Below are positions 8,953 through 18,564 of a DNA stretch of 64,000 nucleotides, in pieces; the stretch's first letter is position 1; every line of letters starts with the position of its first letter. The notes beneath the pieces are model-generated. The model saw only the letters and a list, made by a program, of their open reading frames with translations. It did no database searches and had not been told where the DNA came from. The DNA comes from Alphaproteobacteria bacterium (GTDB lineage: Bacteria; Pseudomonadota; Alphaproteobacteria; Geminicoccales; Geminicoccaceae): NCBI GenBank assembly GCA_027045875.1, contig JALUAG010000107.1, positions 38,247-102,246 on the forward strand, read 5' to 3'. Position numbers and translations under genes: made by a program.

Positions 8953-9078
8953 TCAGCCCTGGCGGGCCTTGAAGCGCGGATTGGTCTTGTTGATGACGTA
9001 GACCCGGCCCTTGCGCCGCACCAGGCGGCAGTCCTTGTGGCGCTTCTTCAGGGTCTTCAGCGAATTGGCGATCTTCAT
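8953..9078 (-). CDS. rpmJ: 50S ribosomal protein L36
   Basis: A 41-aa basic protein reading [20 protein letters not shown] and ending [12 protein letters not shown]. This is the 41-residue L36 form found in alphaproteobacteria. It has one Cys rather than the full Zn-binding set of the short form. It lies 24 bases downstream of rpmE on the same strand, so L31 and L36 are probably cotranscribed. It is too short for most gene-length cut-offs. Confidence 0.93.
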   Translation of the reverse strand: MKIANSLKTLKKRHKDCRLVRRKGRVYVINKTNPRFKARQG

Positions 9079-9102
9079 GACGGTCTCCGGCCGCGCCGCG
9101 CT

Positions 9103-9327
9103 CTACTTCTTGCGGCGGAACTGCTGGAAGCGGCGGTTGAACTTCTCGACCTGACCCCGCTGGATCACCTGCATCTGGCCGCCCGTCCAGGCCGGGTGCG
9201 ACTTGGGATCGACGTCGAGCTGCAAGACGTCGCCCGCCTTGCCCCAGGTCGAGCGCGTCTTGAACGTCGTCCCGTCGGTCATCACCACGGTGATCTCGTG
9301 GTAGTCCGGGTGAATGCCTTCCTTCAC
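9103..9327 (-). CDS. rpmE: 50S ribosomal protein L31
   Basis: A 74-aa ribosomal protein starting at GTG 9327 behind GGAGGAAAG. The protein reads [20 protein letters not shown] at the start and contains [20 protein letters not shown] and AWTGGQ, which are diagnostic of L31. It has no cysteine, so it is the zinc-free form usual in alphaproteobacteria. The start was chosen by the family N terminus; an in-frame extension upstream is not conserved-looking. It is divergent from the ABC exporter, with the promoters in the 128 bases between them. Confidence 0.94.
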   Translation of the reverse strand: MKEGIHPDYHEITVVMTDGTTFKTRSTWGKAGDVLQLDVDPKSHPAWTGGQMQVIQRGQVEKFNRRFQQFRRKK

Positions 9328-9455
9328 CGATCTTTCCTCCGCACAGGGCGGCCGGTATATAGCCGCCGCGGGTACCGAACTCAAGGGTCGCGCCGCCGGT
9401 CGCGCGCGGCCGCCGGGTGGCGGCGCGCCGCGGCGGAACATCGAAGGGACGGGGC

Positions 9456-11258
<1,803 letters not shown>

Positions 11259-11271
11259 CGGCGCATTTCCG

Positions 11272-11287
11272 TTAACCCGGAATTCAC
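11272..11287 (+). promoter_or_regulatory. CtrA-like box upstream of the PAS/receiver gene
   Basis: TTAA-N7-TTCAC, one mismatch from the CtrA consensus TTAA-N7-TTAAC. It lies 63-78 bases upstream of the ATG at 11350, a workable distance for a CtrA-activated promoter whose -35 overlaps the box. TTAA is rare in this GC-rich window, which adds weight, but a single imperfect box can occur by chance. Confidence 0.4.
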
Positions 11288-11349
11288 ACCGGTGGCCCAG
11301 ACTGCCCGGAATACGCCCGCGGCTCGCGCCATCGCACATTGGGACGCCC

Positions 11350-13308
11350 ATGCTCGAACTCCTCCTGGTCGATCCCCGGCCGGACCTCGTGACCGAAATC
11401 GAGGCCCTGTTCGGCAGAGGCAACGCCACCCGGCTGGAGATCGCCAGCACCGCCGATCTCGGCGGCGCGGCGACCCGATGCCGCACCCGGCCGCCGGCCT
11501 GCGCCTTCGTCTCCTCGGCCCTGCTGACCCTCGACGAGCGGTCCGAGCTCGAGGCCCAGATCGCCGGCTTCGGCGAGACCCCGGTGATCGTTCTCGCCGA
11601 GCCCGAGCATGCGCGGGCGGCGCCACGGGTGCTGGCCGCCGGCGCCGACGACTGGGTACCGAAGAGCGGTCCGCTCTTCGTGGGCCTTCCCCGCTTCCTC
11701 GCCTACACCCTCGAGCGGGCGGAACTGCGGCGCAATCTGCGCGAGCTCAGGGAGCGTCAGCGCGCCGATCAGCGGCTGTTCCACGCCCTCATGGACAACA
11801 CGCCGGTGGCCGTGCTGGCGCTCGACGGGGACGGTCGGGTGGCCCACTGCAACCGCGGCGCCGGCGAACTCCTGGACCGACCCATCGGCCGCATCGAGGG
11901 GCGGCGCTTCGAGGACTTCCTCGCCCCCTCGAGCCGCTGCGTCCTCACGAAGCTGGCGGCGGCACCGGCTTCGGAGGAGGAGAGCGAGACGCCGGTCGAG
12001 CTCGTCACCGCGAGCGGCCCGGAGAAGGTGCGGCTGCGACACTGCGTCGTGCCGTCCGGCACGGGCGGCGTGTGGCGCTTGGTCTGGCTGGTACCCGAAA
12101 GCCGGGAGGTCGCCCCCGCGCCGCCCAGCGACCCCGACGACGCCCTGCGCCGCGCCCTGCGCGAGGTGCTGGCGAAGGGCGACGGCCGGCTGCCCATGGC
12201 CCGCATCCACCTGCTCGGTCTGGACGAACTGCGCACCGCGCTGGGCGAACGTTGGGACGAGTTCGAGGCGCAGGTGCGGGACGTGGTGGAACGGGTCCTG
12301 CGCAGTCAGCTCGGTCCCGGCGAGCGGTTCTGCCGCGAGGCGGAGCTGGGCTACGTGATCATCTTCGGTGGCGGCGACGAGCGGCAAGCCGCCGCCCGCA
12401 TCGCCGCCATCGAGGAGGCCGTGCGAGCGGCGGTGCTCGGGGCCGAGGAGCTGGCCGAGAGCGGGCGGCTGCAGCGGCCGCCGCTGAGCGGGGAGGCCTA
12501 CGAGCGTCTCGCCGCCCTCGAGACGAGCATCGAGGAGATCCCCATCGGCGCCGAAGACCTGGCGGCGGAGGCGGATCTTTGGGAGGTTCTGCGGGCCCGC
12601 AGTCACCAGGACGGTCAGGGCGGAGCGACGCATCCGGCCGGGATCATGGCCGAGCTGCGGAAGACCGCCCACGGCGAGTACGAGCCGGCCCTCGACGGGG
12701 ACGGCGTCCCGGCACCGATCCTGCTCCTCGCCTTCGACCCCCGCACCCACCTCCAGGTCGAACGGTACCGGCGCAAGGCCGGCCAGGATCCGACGCTGCT
12801 GTTCGAGCTCGACAAGTTCGTACTGGAACGGCACCTGCTGCTGCTCATGGAGGAGCTGCGCATGGGCAGCGACGTGGCGCTCGTGGACGTCCACCACGAG
12901 ACCCTGGCCAGCCGCTGTGGCGGTGACGCCTACATGGCCCTCCTGGAGGAGATCCCGGACGATCTGCGGGCCGTGCTCGGCTTCAACATCTGCGGGGTGC
13001 CGCCCGGCGTCTACGCTCCCAAGGTGGCGCGGCTGGTCTCCGCGCTGCGTCCCTTCTGCCGCCTGCAGGCGGTCGAGGTGGACATCCGCCGCCCGGAGCT
13101 GCCGGATCTTCCCACCATCCGGGCGCCGATGGTGACGGTCCCCTTCCACGCGCCCGCCGGGTCGGAGGCGCCCTGCAGCGAGCGTTTCCGCACCCTTCTG
13201 AACCGTGCCCACGCCTGCAAGGTGCGGGTGCTCGTCCGCCGCGTCCCGCGGGGCTGGAGCGCCTGCCTGCGCGAGCGCTACCCGGTCGATTTCACCTGTC
13301 TCGCCTGA
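11350..13308 (+). CDS. Degenerate receiver / PAS / EAL-like signalling protein
   Basis: A 652-aa soluble protein. Residues about 1-120 look like a receiver (LLVDPRPDLV start, late GADDWVPK with the conserved Lys), but the phosphoacceptor position reads FVSSALL with no Asp. A short coiled linker and a PAS domain follow (about 142-240: FHALMDNTPVAVLALDGDGRV). The middle (about 310-370) has a GGDEF-like pattern with GGGDE but no complete active site. The C-terminal 230 aa resemble a worn EAL fold (ELDKFVLERHLLLLMEEL, ALVDVHHETLA) with no EAL signature. It is probably a non-enzymatic sensor or scaffold in cell-cycle or c-di-GMP-type control. Stop codons of this gene and the next face each other 4 bases apart. 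Confidence 0.65.
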   Translation: MLELLLVDPRPDLVTEIEALFGRGNATRLEIASTADLGGAATRCRTRPPACAFVSSALLTLDERSELEAQIAGFGETPVIVLAEPEHARAAPRVLAAGADDWVPKSGPLFVGLPRFLAYTLERAELRRNLRELRERQRADQRLFHALMDNTPVAVLALDGDGRVAHCNRGAGELLDRPIGRIEGRRFEDFLAPSSRCVLTKLAAAPASEEESETPVELVTASGPEKVRLRHCVVPSGTGGVWRLVWLVPESREVAPAPPSDPDDALRRALREVLAKGDGRLPMARIHLLGLDELRTALGERWDEFEAQVRDVVERVLRSQLGPGERFCREAELGYVIIFGGGDERQAAARIAAIEEAVRAAVLGAEELAESGRLQRPPLSGEAYERLAALETSIEEIPIGAEDLAAEADLWEVLRARSHQDGQGGATHPAGIMAELRKTAHGEYEPALDGDGVPAPILLLAFDPRTHLQVERYRRKAGQDPTLLFELDKFVLERHLLLLMEELRMGSDVALVDVHHETLASRCGGDAYMALLEEIPDDLRAVLGFNICGVPPGVYAPKVARLVSALRPFCRLQAVEVDIRRPELPDLPTIRAPMVTVPFHAPAGSEAPCSERFRTLLNRAHACKVRVLVRRVPRGWSACLRERYPVDFTCLA

Positions 13309-13312
13309 CGCC

Positions 13313-16300
13313 TCAGCCGGCGGTCAGGGTGAGCTCGATCCGCCGGTTGAGGCGACGGGCTTCCTCGTCGTGGCCGCGCGCCCGCGGTCGCGTGTCGGCG
13401 AAGCCCGCCACCATCAGCCGCTCGCGGGGAAAGCCCAGCGAGATCAGGTATTCGGCGACCGCCGCGGCACGCGCCGCGGACAGCTCCCAGTTGGAGCGGA
13501 ACCGGCCGCCCACCACCGGCAGGCTGTCGGTGTGGCCGTCGATCCGGAGCACCCAGGGCAGGTCCCGGGGCAATGAATCGATCGCCCGCATGATCCGCAA
13601 CGCCACCGCCGTGAGCTCGGCACGACTGCCCTCGCGCAGCTCGGCGCTACCCGATTCGAAGAGCAGCGAGCTGCCGAGAACGATCTTGTTGTCGCGCAGG
13701 AAATCGACGTCCTGCGGCCCCGGCAGATAGGCACGGATGGCGCCGAGGACGCGAACCTGCCGCTCCTCCGCCGCCGTCACCGCTTCCAGAAGCTCGGCGT
13801 CCAGCGGACGGAGGGAGACGGCGATCTGATCCCGGACCTCGTCGTCCGGCAGCGGCAGGCCGGCCTGCTCGAGCCGCGCCCGCAACGCCTCGCGCTGGCC
13901 GCGCAGCCGGGCCAGCTCCTCGCCCAGCTGCCGCAGCACCCGGCGCAGCGACTCGATCTCCTTTTCCCGTTCCTCCAGCGTGCGACGATAGGCCGCGAGC
14001 CGTGCCGCCTGGGCCTGGAGACGCCGCTCGGCACCTTCGGCACCGAGGGCCGGGGGCGGTTCCACGGGCGCGGGCTCCACCGCCTTGAGGGCCACGAGGG
14101 CCTTCGCCCGTTCGAGCTCGTCCCGGGTCGCCGCGAGCTCGCGGCGCGCGCGGTCGCGCTCCTCGGTGCGGGCTTCGAGGCTGGCTTCGAGCTCGGTGAT
14201 GCGGGCATCGCGCGCCTCGAGCTCGCCGGCCAGGGCCTCGCGCAGCGCCGTCACCCGCTCGAGCTCGGCCTCGAGACCGGCGGCGCGTTCCTCACCGGCG
14301 CGGAGCCGCGCGGCGAGATCGTCGCGGGCCGCCGTGACGCTCGCGAGTTCGGACGCGAGATCGTCGCGGCTGCGGCGGAGCCCGGCGACGTCCGCTTCGA
14401 GGGCGACGATGCGGTTCGCGAGAGTCTCCGCCTCGCGTCTCGCCTGCGCCAGCACCTGTTCCGCCTGGGTGCGCTTCGCACGCTCGGCCTCGAGGGCCTG
14501 TTCGAGCCCGGCGATACGGGCACTGCGGGCCTCGAGCTCGGCGGCGAGCCGGTCGCGTTCCTCGGCGGCTTTCGCGAGCCCGGCGTCGCGTTCGGCGATC
14601 CGGGCGCGCAGGCCTTCGGCCTCGGCGCGCGCCTCGGCGAGGGCCTTCTCGGTCTGTGCGAGCTTCGCCCGGTCGGCCTCGCGGGCGCGTTCGAGCTCGG
14701 CGATCCGGGCGTCGCGGACCTCGAGCTCGGCGGCGAGGCCGTCGCGCGTCCGCACGAGATCGGCGAGCGCCCCTTCGAGTTCGGCCACGCGGGCGCGCAG
14801 GGTCGCGATCGCCGTCGCGTTCCGGGCGAGGTCTCCTTCGAGCTCGGCGATGGTCTTCCGCTCGGCCTCGAGGGCCCGTTGGAGCTCGACGATCCGGGCA
14901 TCGCGGGCCGCGAGCTCGGCGGCGAGCCGGTCGCGTTCCTCGGCGGCTTTCGCGAGCCCGGCGTCGCGTTCGGCGATCCGGGCGCGCAGGGCTTCGACCT
15001 CGGCGCGCGCCTCGGCGAGGGCCCTTTCCGTCTCCGCGAGCGTCGCCCGGTCGGCTTCGCGGGCGTTCGCGAGTTCCGCGAGCTCCCCTTCCAGTCGCGT
15101 GCGCTCCCGATCGAGCCCGGCCCGCAGCCGCTCGAGCCGCTGCAACGTGCGTTCGAGCTCGGCGATCCGCATGCGCGTGGTCTCGAGCTCACCGCTCAGC
15201 CGCTCGCGCTCCCGCTCGCCGGCCGCGATCGCCTCGCGGCTTTCGGCCAGCCGCGCCGCCTGGGCCTCCAGCTCGGCGCGGGTGGCGGCGAAGCGCGCCT
15301 CGAGCTCCGCGAGCTCCCGGGCCCTGGCTTCGCGCTCGGCGACCAGTCCGGCGATCCGCGCCTCGGCCTCGGCCAGGGCCGTGCGGGTGGCCTCGAGTTC
15401 CCGTTCCACCCCGGCGAGGCGCTCGCGCGTACGCGCCATCTCCTCCGTGAGCTCGGCCAGCCGCGCCGCCGCCGCATCCTCTCCGTCGAGGGCGGCTTCG
15501 AGGGAAGCGATGCGGCCGCGCAGCGCCTCGCGCTCGGCCTCCAGCTCCGAAAGCCGCGATTGCAGGCGCTCGGCCCGTTCGCGAGCGGCCCGTTCGGCCT
15601 CCTCGAGGGCGCCCAGCCGGTCGCGGGCCTCGGCGAGTGCCTTTTCGAGTCGGCCGCGCTCCCGCAGCGCCGCGTCCCGCTCCGCCTCCAGATCGCGGAT
15701 GCGGCCGCGCAGGCGCTCGACGGTCCGTTCGGCGTCGGCCAGCCGGCGCTCGAGTTCGGTCTGCTGCCGCTGGGCCCGTTCGAGCTCGGCGAGGGTGTCC
15801 CGCTGCCGGGCCTGCAGGTCCTCGAGCCGGGCGAGGCGGGACGCCTGCTCGGCGAGCCGCGCCTCGAGCTCGGCGATCTCGGCCGCCCGCTCGCGTTCGA
15901 GGCGCCTCGCCGCCGCCACCTCCTGCTGGCTTTCCCGGAGCCGCGCCCGGGCGACTTCGAGGGCCCGGCGGCCGCGCCGCAGATCCCGCTCGCGGGCGGC
16001 CAGTTCACCGGCCAGCCGGTCGCGCTCGCGCTCGAGATCCGCGCGCGCCCGGCGGCTGTCGGCGAGCGCCGCCTCCGTGCGCGCCAGTTTCGCCACCACC
16101 TCGGCGAGCGTCCGTTCGGCAGCCGCGAGCTTCGCCTCCGTCTCCGAGACCGTCCGCGCGAGTTCCCGCCCCTCGCGCTCGGCCGCATCGAGGGCGGTCC
16201 GGAGCGCGTCCCGTTCGGCCGTCCCCTCGGCCGTCACCCGCGCGAGCTCGGCGGCCCTTTCCTCGGCCGTCCGCCGGCTGCGCGCGAGTTCGGTATCGAG

Positions 16301-16918
16301 GGCCGCGATCCGCGCCTTGGCGGCGCCGAATTCCTCCGTGACGGCGACGAGCTCGGATTCGAGGGTCTCGATCCGCGCCTCCGCGGTGGCCAGTCTTTCC
16401 CCGGCGGCGGCCAGTTCACCGGCCAGCCGGTCGCGCTCCGCCACGAGGGCGTCACGCTCCTCCATGAGGGCATCGCGTTCCGCTTCGAGGGCGTCGCGTT
16501 CGGCCCGCAGCGCGCCGCCCTCCCGGGTCAGCGCCGCCAGCCGCTGCCCGAGGTCCCGGCGGTTCGCCTCGAGCTCGGAGATCTCCCGCTCGAGCTCGGC
16601 CAGCCGCGCCTCGGCCGCTTCTCGCGCCGCCGTCTCGGCGGCGAGCTTCTGCGGCAGCGGGCGCAGGGTGGCGAGTTCCGACGCGGCCGCCCGTGCCTCC
16701 TCCAGCAGCCGTTCCGGATCGGCCTCCGCGGGCGCACCGCCGAGCACGGCCACCGCCTCGCCCATGGCCGCGCGCAGGGCCGCCATCCGGTCGTAGGCGT
16801 ACCAGCCGCCGCCGGCCGCCACGAGGAGCAGCGCCAGGACCGCCAGCGACCGGCGCCAGCGGTGGCGGTGCTCCCATTTCCGTGCGCGTGTTTCGAGCTG
16901 CTCGAGGGGATCTTCCAT
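13313..16918 (-). CDS. Giant coiled-coil protein with C-terminal OmpA/MotB peptidoglycan-binding domain
   Basis: A 1201-aa protein. A short cytoplasmic N terminus and one membrane helix (about 25-43, RRSLAVLALLLVAAGGG) precede roughly 1000 residues of nearly unbroken Arg/Glu/Ala/Leu heptads. An OmpA-like domain follows at about 1079-1201 (SGSAEL, RIDGHTDSLP, NWELSAARA, RRIEL). Topology should place the coil and OmpA domain in the periplasm. The OmpA domain is clearly paralogous to that of the MotB-like protein two genes upstream (LPWVL-IDGHTD and NWELSAARA shared). The coil contains a 378-nt-spaced internal duplication. Genes in this operon run channel, MotB-like, small membrane protein, then this one. 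It may be a long tether or scaffold to the wall. Function unknown. Confidence 0.75.
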   Translation of the reverse strand: MEDPLEQLETRARKWEHRHRWRRSLAVLALLLVAAGGGWYAYDRMAALRAAMGEAVAVLGGAPAEADPERLLEEARAAASELATLRPLPQKLAAETAAREAAEARLAELEREISELEANRRDLGQRLAALTREGGALRAERDALEAERDALMEERDALVAERDRLAGELAAAGERLATAEARIETLESELVAVTEEFGAAKARIAALDTELARSRRTAEERAAELARVTAEGTAERDALRTALDAAEREGRELARTVSETEAKLAAAERTLAEVVAKLARTEAALADSRRARADLERERDRLAGELAARERDLRRGRRALEVARARLRESQQEVAAARRLERERAAEIAELEARLAEQASRLARLEDLQARQRDTLAELERAQRQQTELERRLADAERTVERLRGRIRDLEAERDAALRERGRLEKALAEARDRLGALEEAERAARERAERLQSRLSELEAEREALRGRIASLEAALDGEDAAAARLAELTEEMARTRERLAGVERELEATRTALAEAEARIAGLVAEREARARELAELEARFAATRAELEAQAARLAESREAIAAGERERERLSGELETTRMRIAELERTLQRLERLRAGLDRERTRLEGELAELANAREADRATLAETERALAEARAEVEALRARIAERDAGLAKAAEERDRLAAELAARDARIVELQRALEAERKTIAELEGDLARNATAIATLRARVAELEGALADLVRTRDGLAAELEVRDARIAELERAREADRAKLAQTEKALAEARAEAEGLRARIAERDAGLAKAAEERDRLAAELEARSARIAGLEQALEAERAKRTQAEQVLAQARREAETLANRIVALEADVAGLRRSRDDLASELASVTAARDDLAARLRAGEERAAGLEAELERVTALREALAGELEARDARITELEASLEARTEERDRARRELAATRDELERAKALVALKAVEPAPVEPPPALGAEGAERRLQAQAARLAAYRRTLEEREKEIESLRRVLRQLGEELARLRGQREALRARLEQAGLPLPDDEVRDQIAVSLRPLDAELLEAVTAAEERQVRVLGAIRAYLPGPQDVDFLRDNKIVLGSSLLFESGSAELREGSRAELTAVALRIMRAIDSLPRDLPWVLRIDGHTDSLPVVGGRFRSNWELSAARAAAVAEYLISLGFPRERLMVAGFADTRPRARGHDEEARRLNRRIELTLTAG
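14481..14687. repeat. Intragenic repeat copy A (coiled-coil gene)
   Basis: About 207 bases that recur 378 bases away at 14859-15065. Within it, 80 consecutive bases (14533-14612) are identical to 14911-14990, and the flanks are about 75-90% alike. The spacing equals 126 codons, or 18 heptads, so coiled-coil register is kept. It encodes the repeated segments RIAERDAGLAKAAEERDRL. Confidence 0.85.
14859..15065. repeat. Intragenic repeat copy B (coiled-coil gene)
   Basis: The partner of the repeat at 14481-14687. The long perfect stretch suggests recent duplication or gene conversion inside the coil rather than ordinary compositional similarity of heptads. Confidence 0.85.
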
Positions 16919-16929
16919 GACCGTGCCGC

Positions 16930-17313
16930 CTATGCCGTGATCCGGGGATCGTAGAGACGCTCGAGGAGACGTGCCGCGCGCGACGGGCCTTGCGGGCCGG
17001 TGCCGGAGGCGTTCCGCACCCGTTCCCAGTCCCCCGCCAGCGCTTCGAGGCCGCGCGCGCGTTCGCCCTGTTCGGCGGCCTCCACGAAGGGCAGGAGGGA
17101 GAGCACGAGGGTGAAGGCGCCCGCCGGCAGCAGGGAGGTCCGAACCGGCGCGTCGCCGAGATAGCCGAGCACCAGCAATGCCGTCCCCGCCGCCGCCAGC
17201 AGCAGGCCGAAAAGCAGGTAGAAACGGCGCGCCCGGGCATGGATCCTGATCACCGGCAGGAAACCGTACAAGTCGCGCCCGCTTCTCGTCCCGTTCCGCC
17301 GCTCGGATGTCAC
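16930..17313 (-). CDS. Small two-helix membrane protein of the MotAB-like operon
   Basis: A 127-aa protein from a GTG start. Two hydrophobic helices (about 31-51, YLLFGLLLAAAGTALLVLGY, and about 61-78) are followed by a charged C-terminal tail of about 45 residues. It resembles no family I recognise. It lies 11 bases upstream of the giant coiled-coil gene and 95 bases after the MotB-like gene on the same strand, which suggests it is a partner subunit of that membrane complex. The start is uncertain. Confidence 0.6.
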   Translation of the reverse strand: MTSERRNGTRSGRDLYGFLPVIRIHARARRFYLLFGLLLAAAGTALLVLGYLGDAPVRTSLLPAGAFTLVLSLLPFVEAAEQGERARGLEALAGDWERVRNASGTGPQGPSRAARLLERLYDPRITA

Positions 17314-17408
17314 GCCCGTATCGCTCCCTTCGCTTGTCCGATCACCACGATGTTCGACGGGACTGTGGCGGCTTATCGGCGGGAAGGCAATCGTCGCGTC
17401 ACCGTTAT

Positions 17409-18563
17409 TCAGCGGGTGGTGAGCTTGATTTCGATGCGGCGGTTGCGTCGGTAGGCCTCTTCACTGTCGCCGGGGTCGAGCGGCTGGAATTCGGCGAACC
17501 CGCGGGCGGCCACCCGCTCGGGCGGGATGCCGCGCGAGATGAGGAAATTGGCGACGGCGATGGCGCGCGCCGCGGAAAGCTCCCAGTTCGAGGGAAAGCG
17601 CGGGGTGTGGATGGGCCGCTTGTCGGTATGGCCGTCGATCTGCAGCACCCAAGGCAGATCGTCCGGGATCTCGGCCATGATCTCCTTGAAGGCGTCGGCG
17701 AACTTGGCGAGTTCCCGCTTGCCGCTCTCGCCGATCTCGGCCTCGCCGGTGGCGAACAGCACCTCCGACTGGAAGACGAAGCGGTCGCCGACGATGCGGA
17801 TGTCCGGACGGTCGCCCAGCACCTGCCGCAGCCGGCCGAAGAAGTCCGAGCGGTAGCGCGACAGCTCCTCCACCTTGCTCGCCAGCGCGAGATTGAGGCG
17901 GGTGCCGAGTTCGGCGATGCGCGCGCTCTGCCGCTCGATCTCCGCCTGCCTCGCGTCCAGCAGGCCGCTGAGGCCGACGAGCTGCTCCGAAAGCGCCGCG
18001 ATCTGCTCGCGCAGGCTGCGCACCCGGGCCTGCGCCTCTTGGGCGGTCAGCGTCGCCCGTTCCCGCTCCCCGCGGAGCTGTTCCAGCATGCCGTTCAGCC
18101 GGGCGATCTCCTCCTCGCGCACTTCGAGCCGTTCGGCGAGCCGGCTCCTCTCGGCGGTGACGTCGCGCAGGCTCTGTTCCAGCACCTGCTGTTCGCCGCG
18201 CAGCCGCACCAGCTGACGGTCGAGCACGTCGCGGTCTGCCTCGCTTTCCGAGAGGCGCGCTTCGACATCCTCCTTCTCCGCCCGCAGGGCCTGGAGTTCG
18301 GCCGTCACCCGGGCGAGATCGCCGCGCAGTTCGCTCGCCGTCTCCCGTTCGAGATCGAGCTGCTGCTGGAGATCGGCGATGCGGCTCTCGAGACGTTCCA
18401 GGGTGACGTCGCGGCCCTGCAGGATCTGGCCCAGGAAGAACTGGGCCAGCACGAACACCACCAGCAGGAACATGATGACCAGCAGGAGGGTGGACAGGGC
18501 ATCGACGAAGCCCGGCCAGATGTCCACCCGGTCGCGATGTCCGCGGGTGCGGCCGACGGCCAT
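17409..18563 (-). CDS. MotB/TolR-like protein with OmpA peptidoglycan-binding domain
   Basis: A 384-aa stator-type partner. A cytoplasmic N terminus is followed by one membrane helix (about 16-45) that begins WPGFVDALSTLLLV. Asp21 sits where MotB carries its proton-binding Asp. A periplasmic coiled coil (about 50-240) leads to an OmpA/MotB wall-binding domain with IDGHTDKRP, NWELSAARA and RRNRRIEIKL. It starts 1 base after the stop of the channel gene, so the two are translated together. No flagellar genes are nearby, so flagellar MotB is unlikely. Confidence 0.82.
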   Translation of the reverse strand: MAVGRTRGHRDRVDIWPGFVDALSTLLLVIMFLLVVFVLAQFFLGQILQGRDVTLERLESRIADLQQQLDLERETASELRGDLARVTAELQALRAEKEDVEARLSESEADRDVLDRQLVRLRGEQQVLEQSLRDVTAERSRLAERLEVREEEIARLNGMLEQLRGERERATLTAQEAQARVRSLREQIAALSEQLVGLSGLLDARQAEIERQSARIAELGTRLNLALASKVEELSRYRSDFFGRLRQVLGDRPDIRIVGDRFVFQSEVLFATGEAEIGESGKRELAKFADAFKEIMAEIPDDLPWVLQIDGHTDKRPIHTPRFPSNWELSAARAIAVANFLISRGIPPERVAARGFAEFQPLDPGDSEEAYRRNRRIEIKLTTR

Positions 18564-18564
18564 G

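Noticed and set aside
14085..16796. 903-aa plus-strand open frame rich in Ser/Arg/Ala
   Set aside because: It is the antisense of the heptad-repeat coiled-coil gene; its Ala-Ser-Arg pattern is a codon-level mirror of the Leu/Glu/Arg/Ala repeats.
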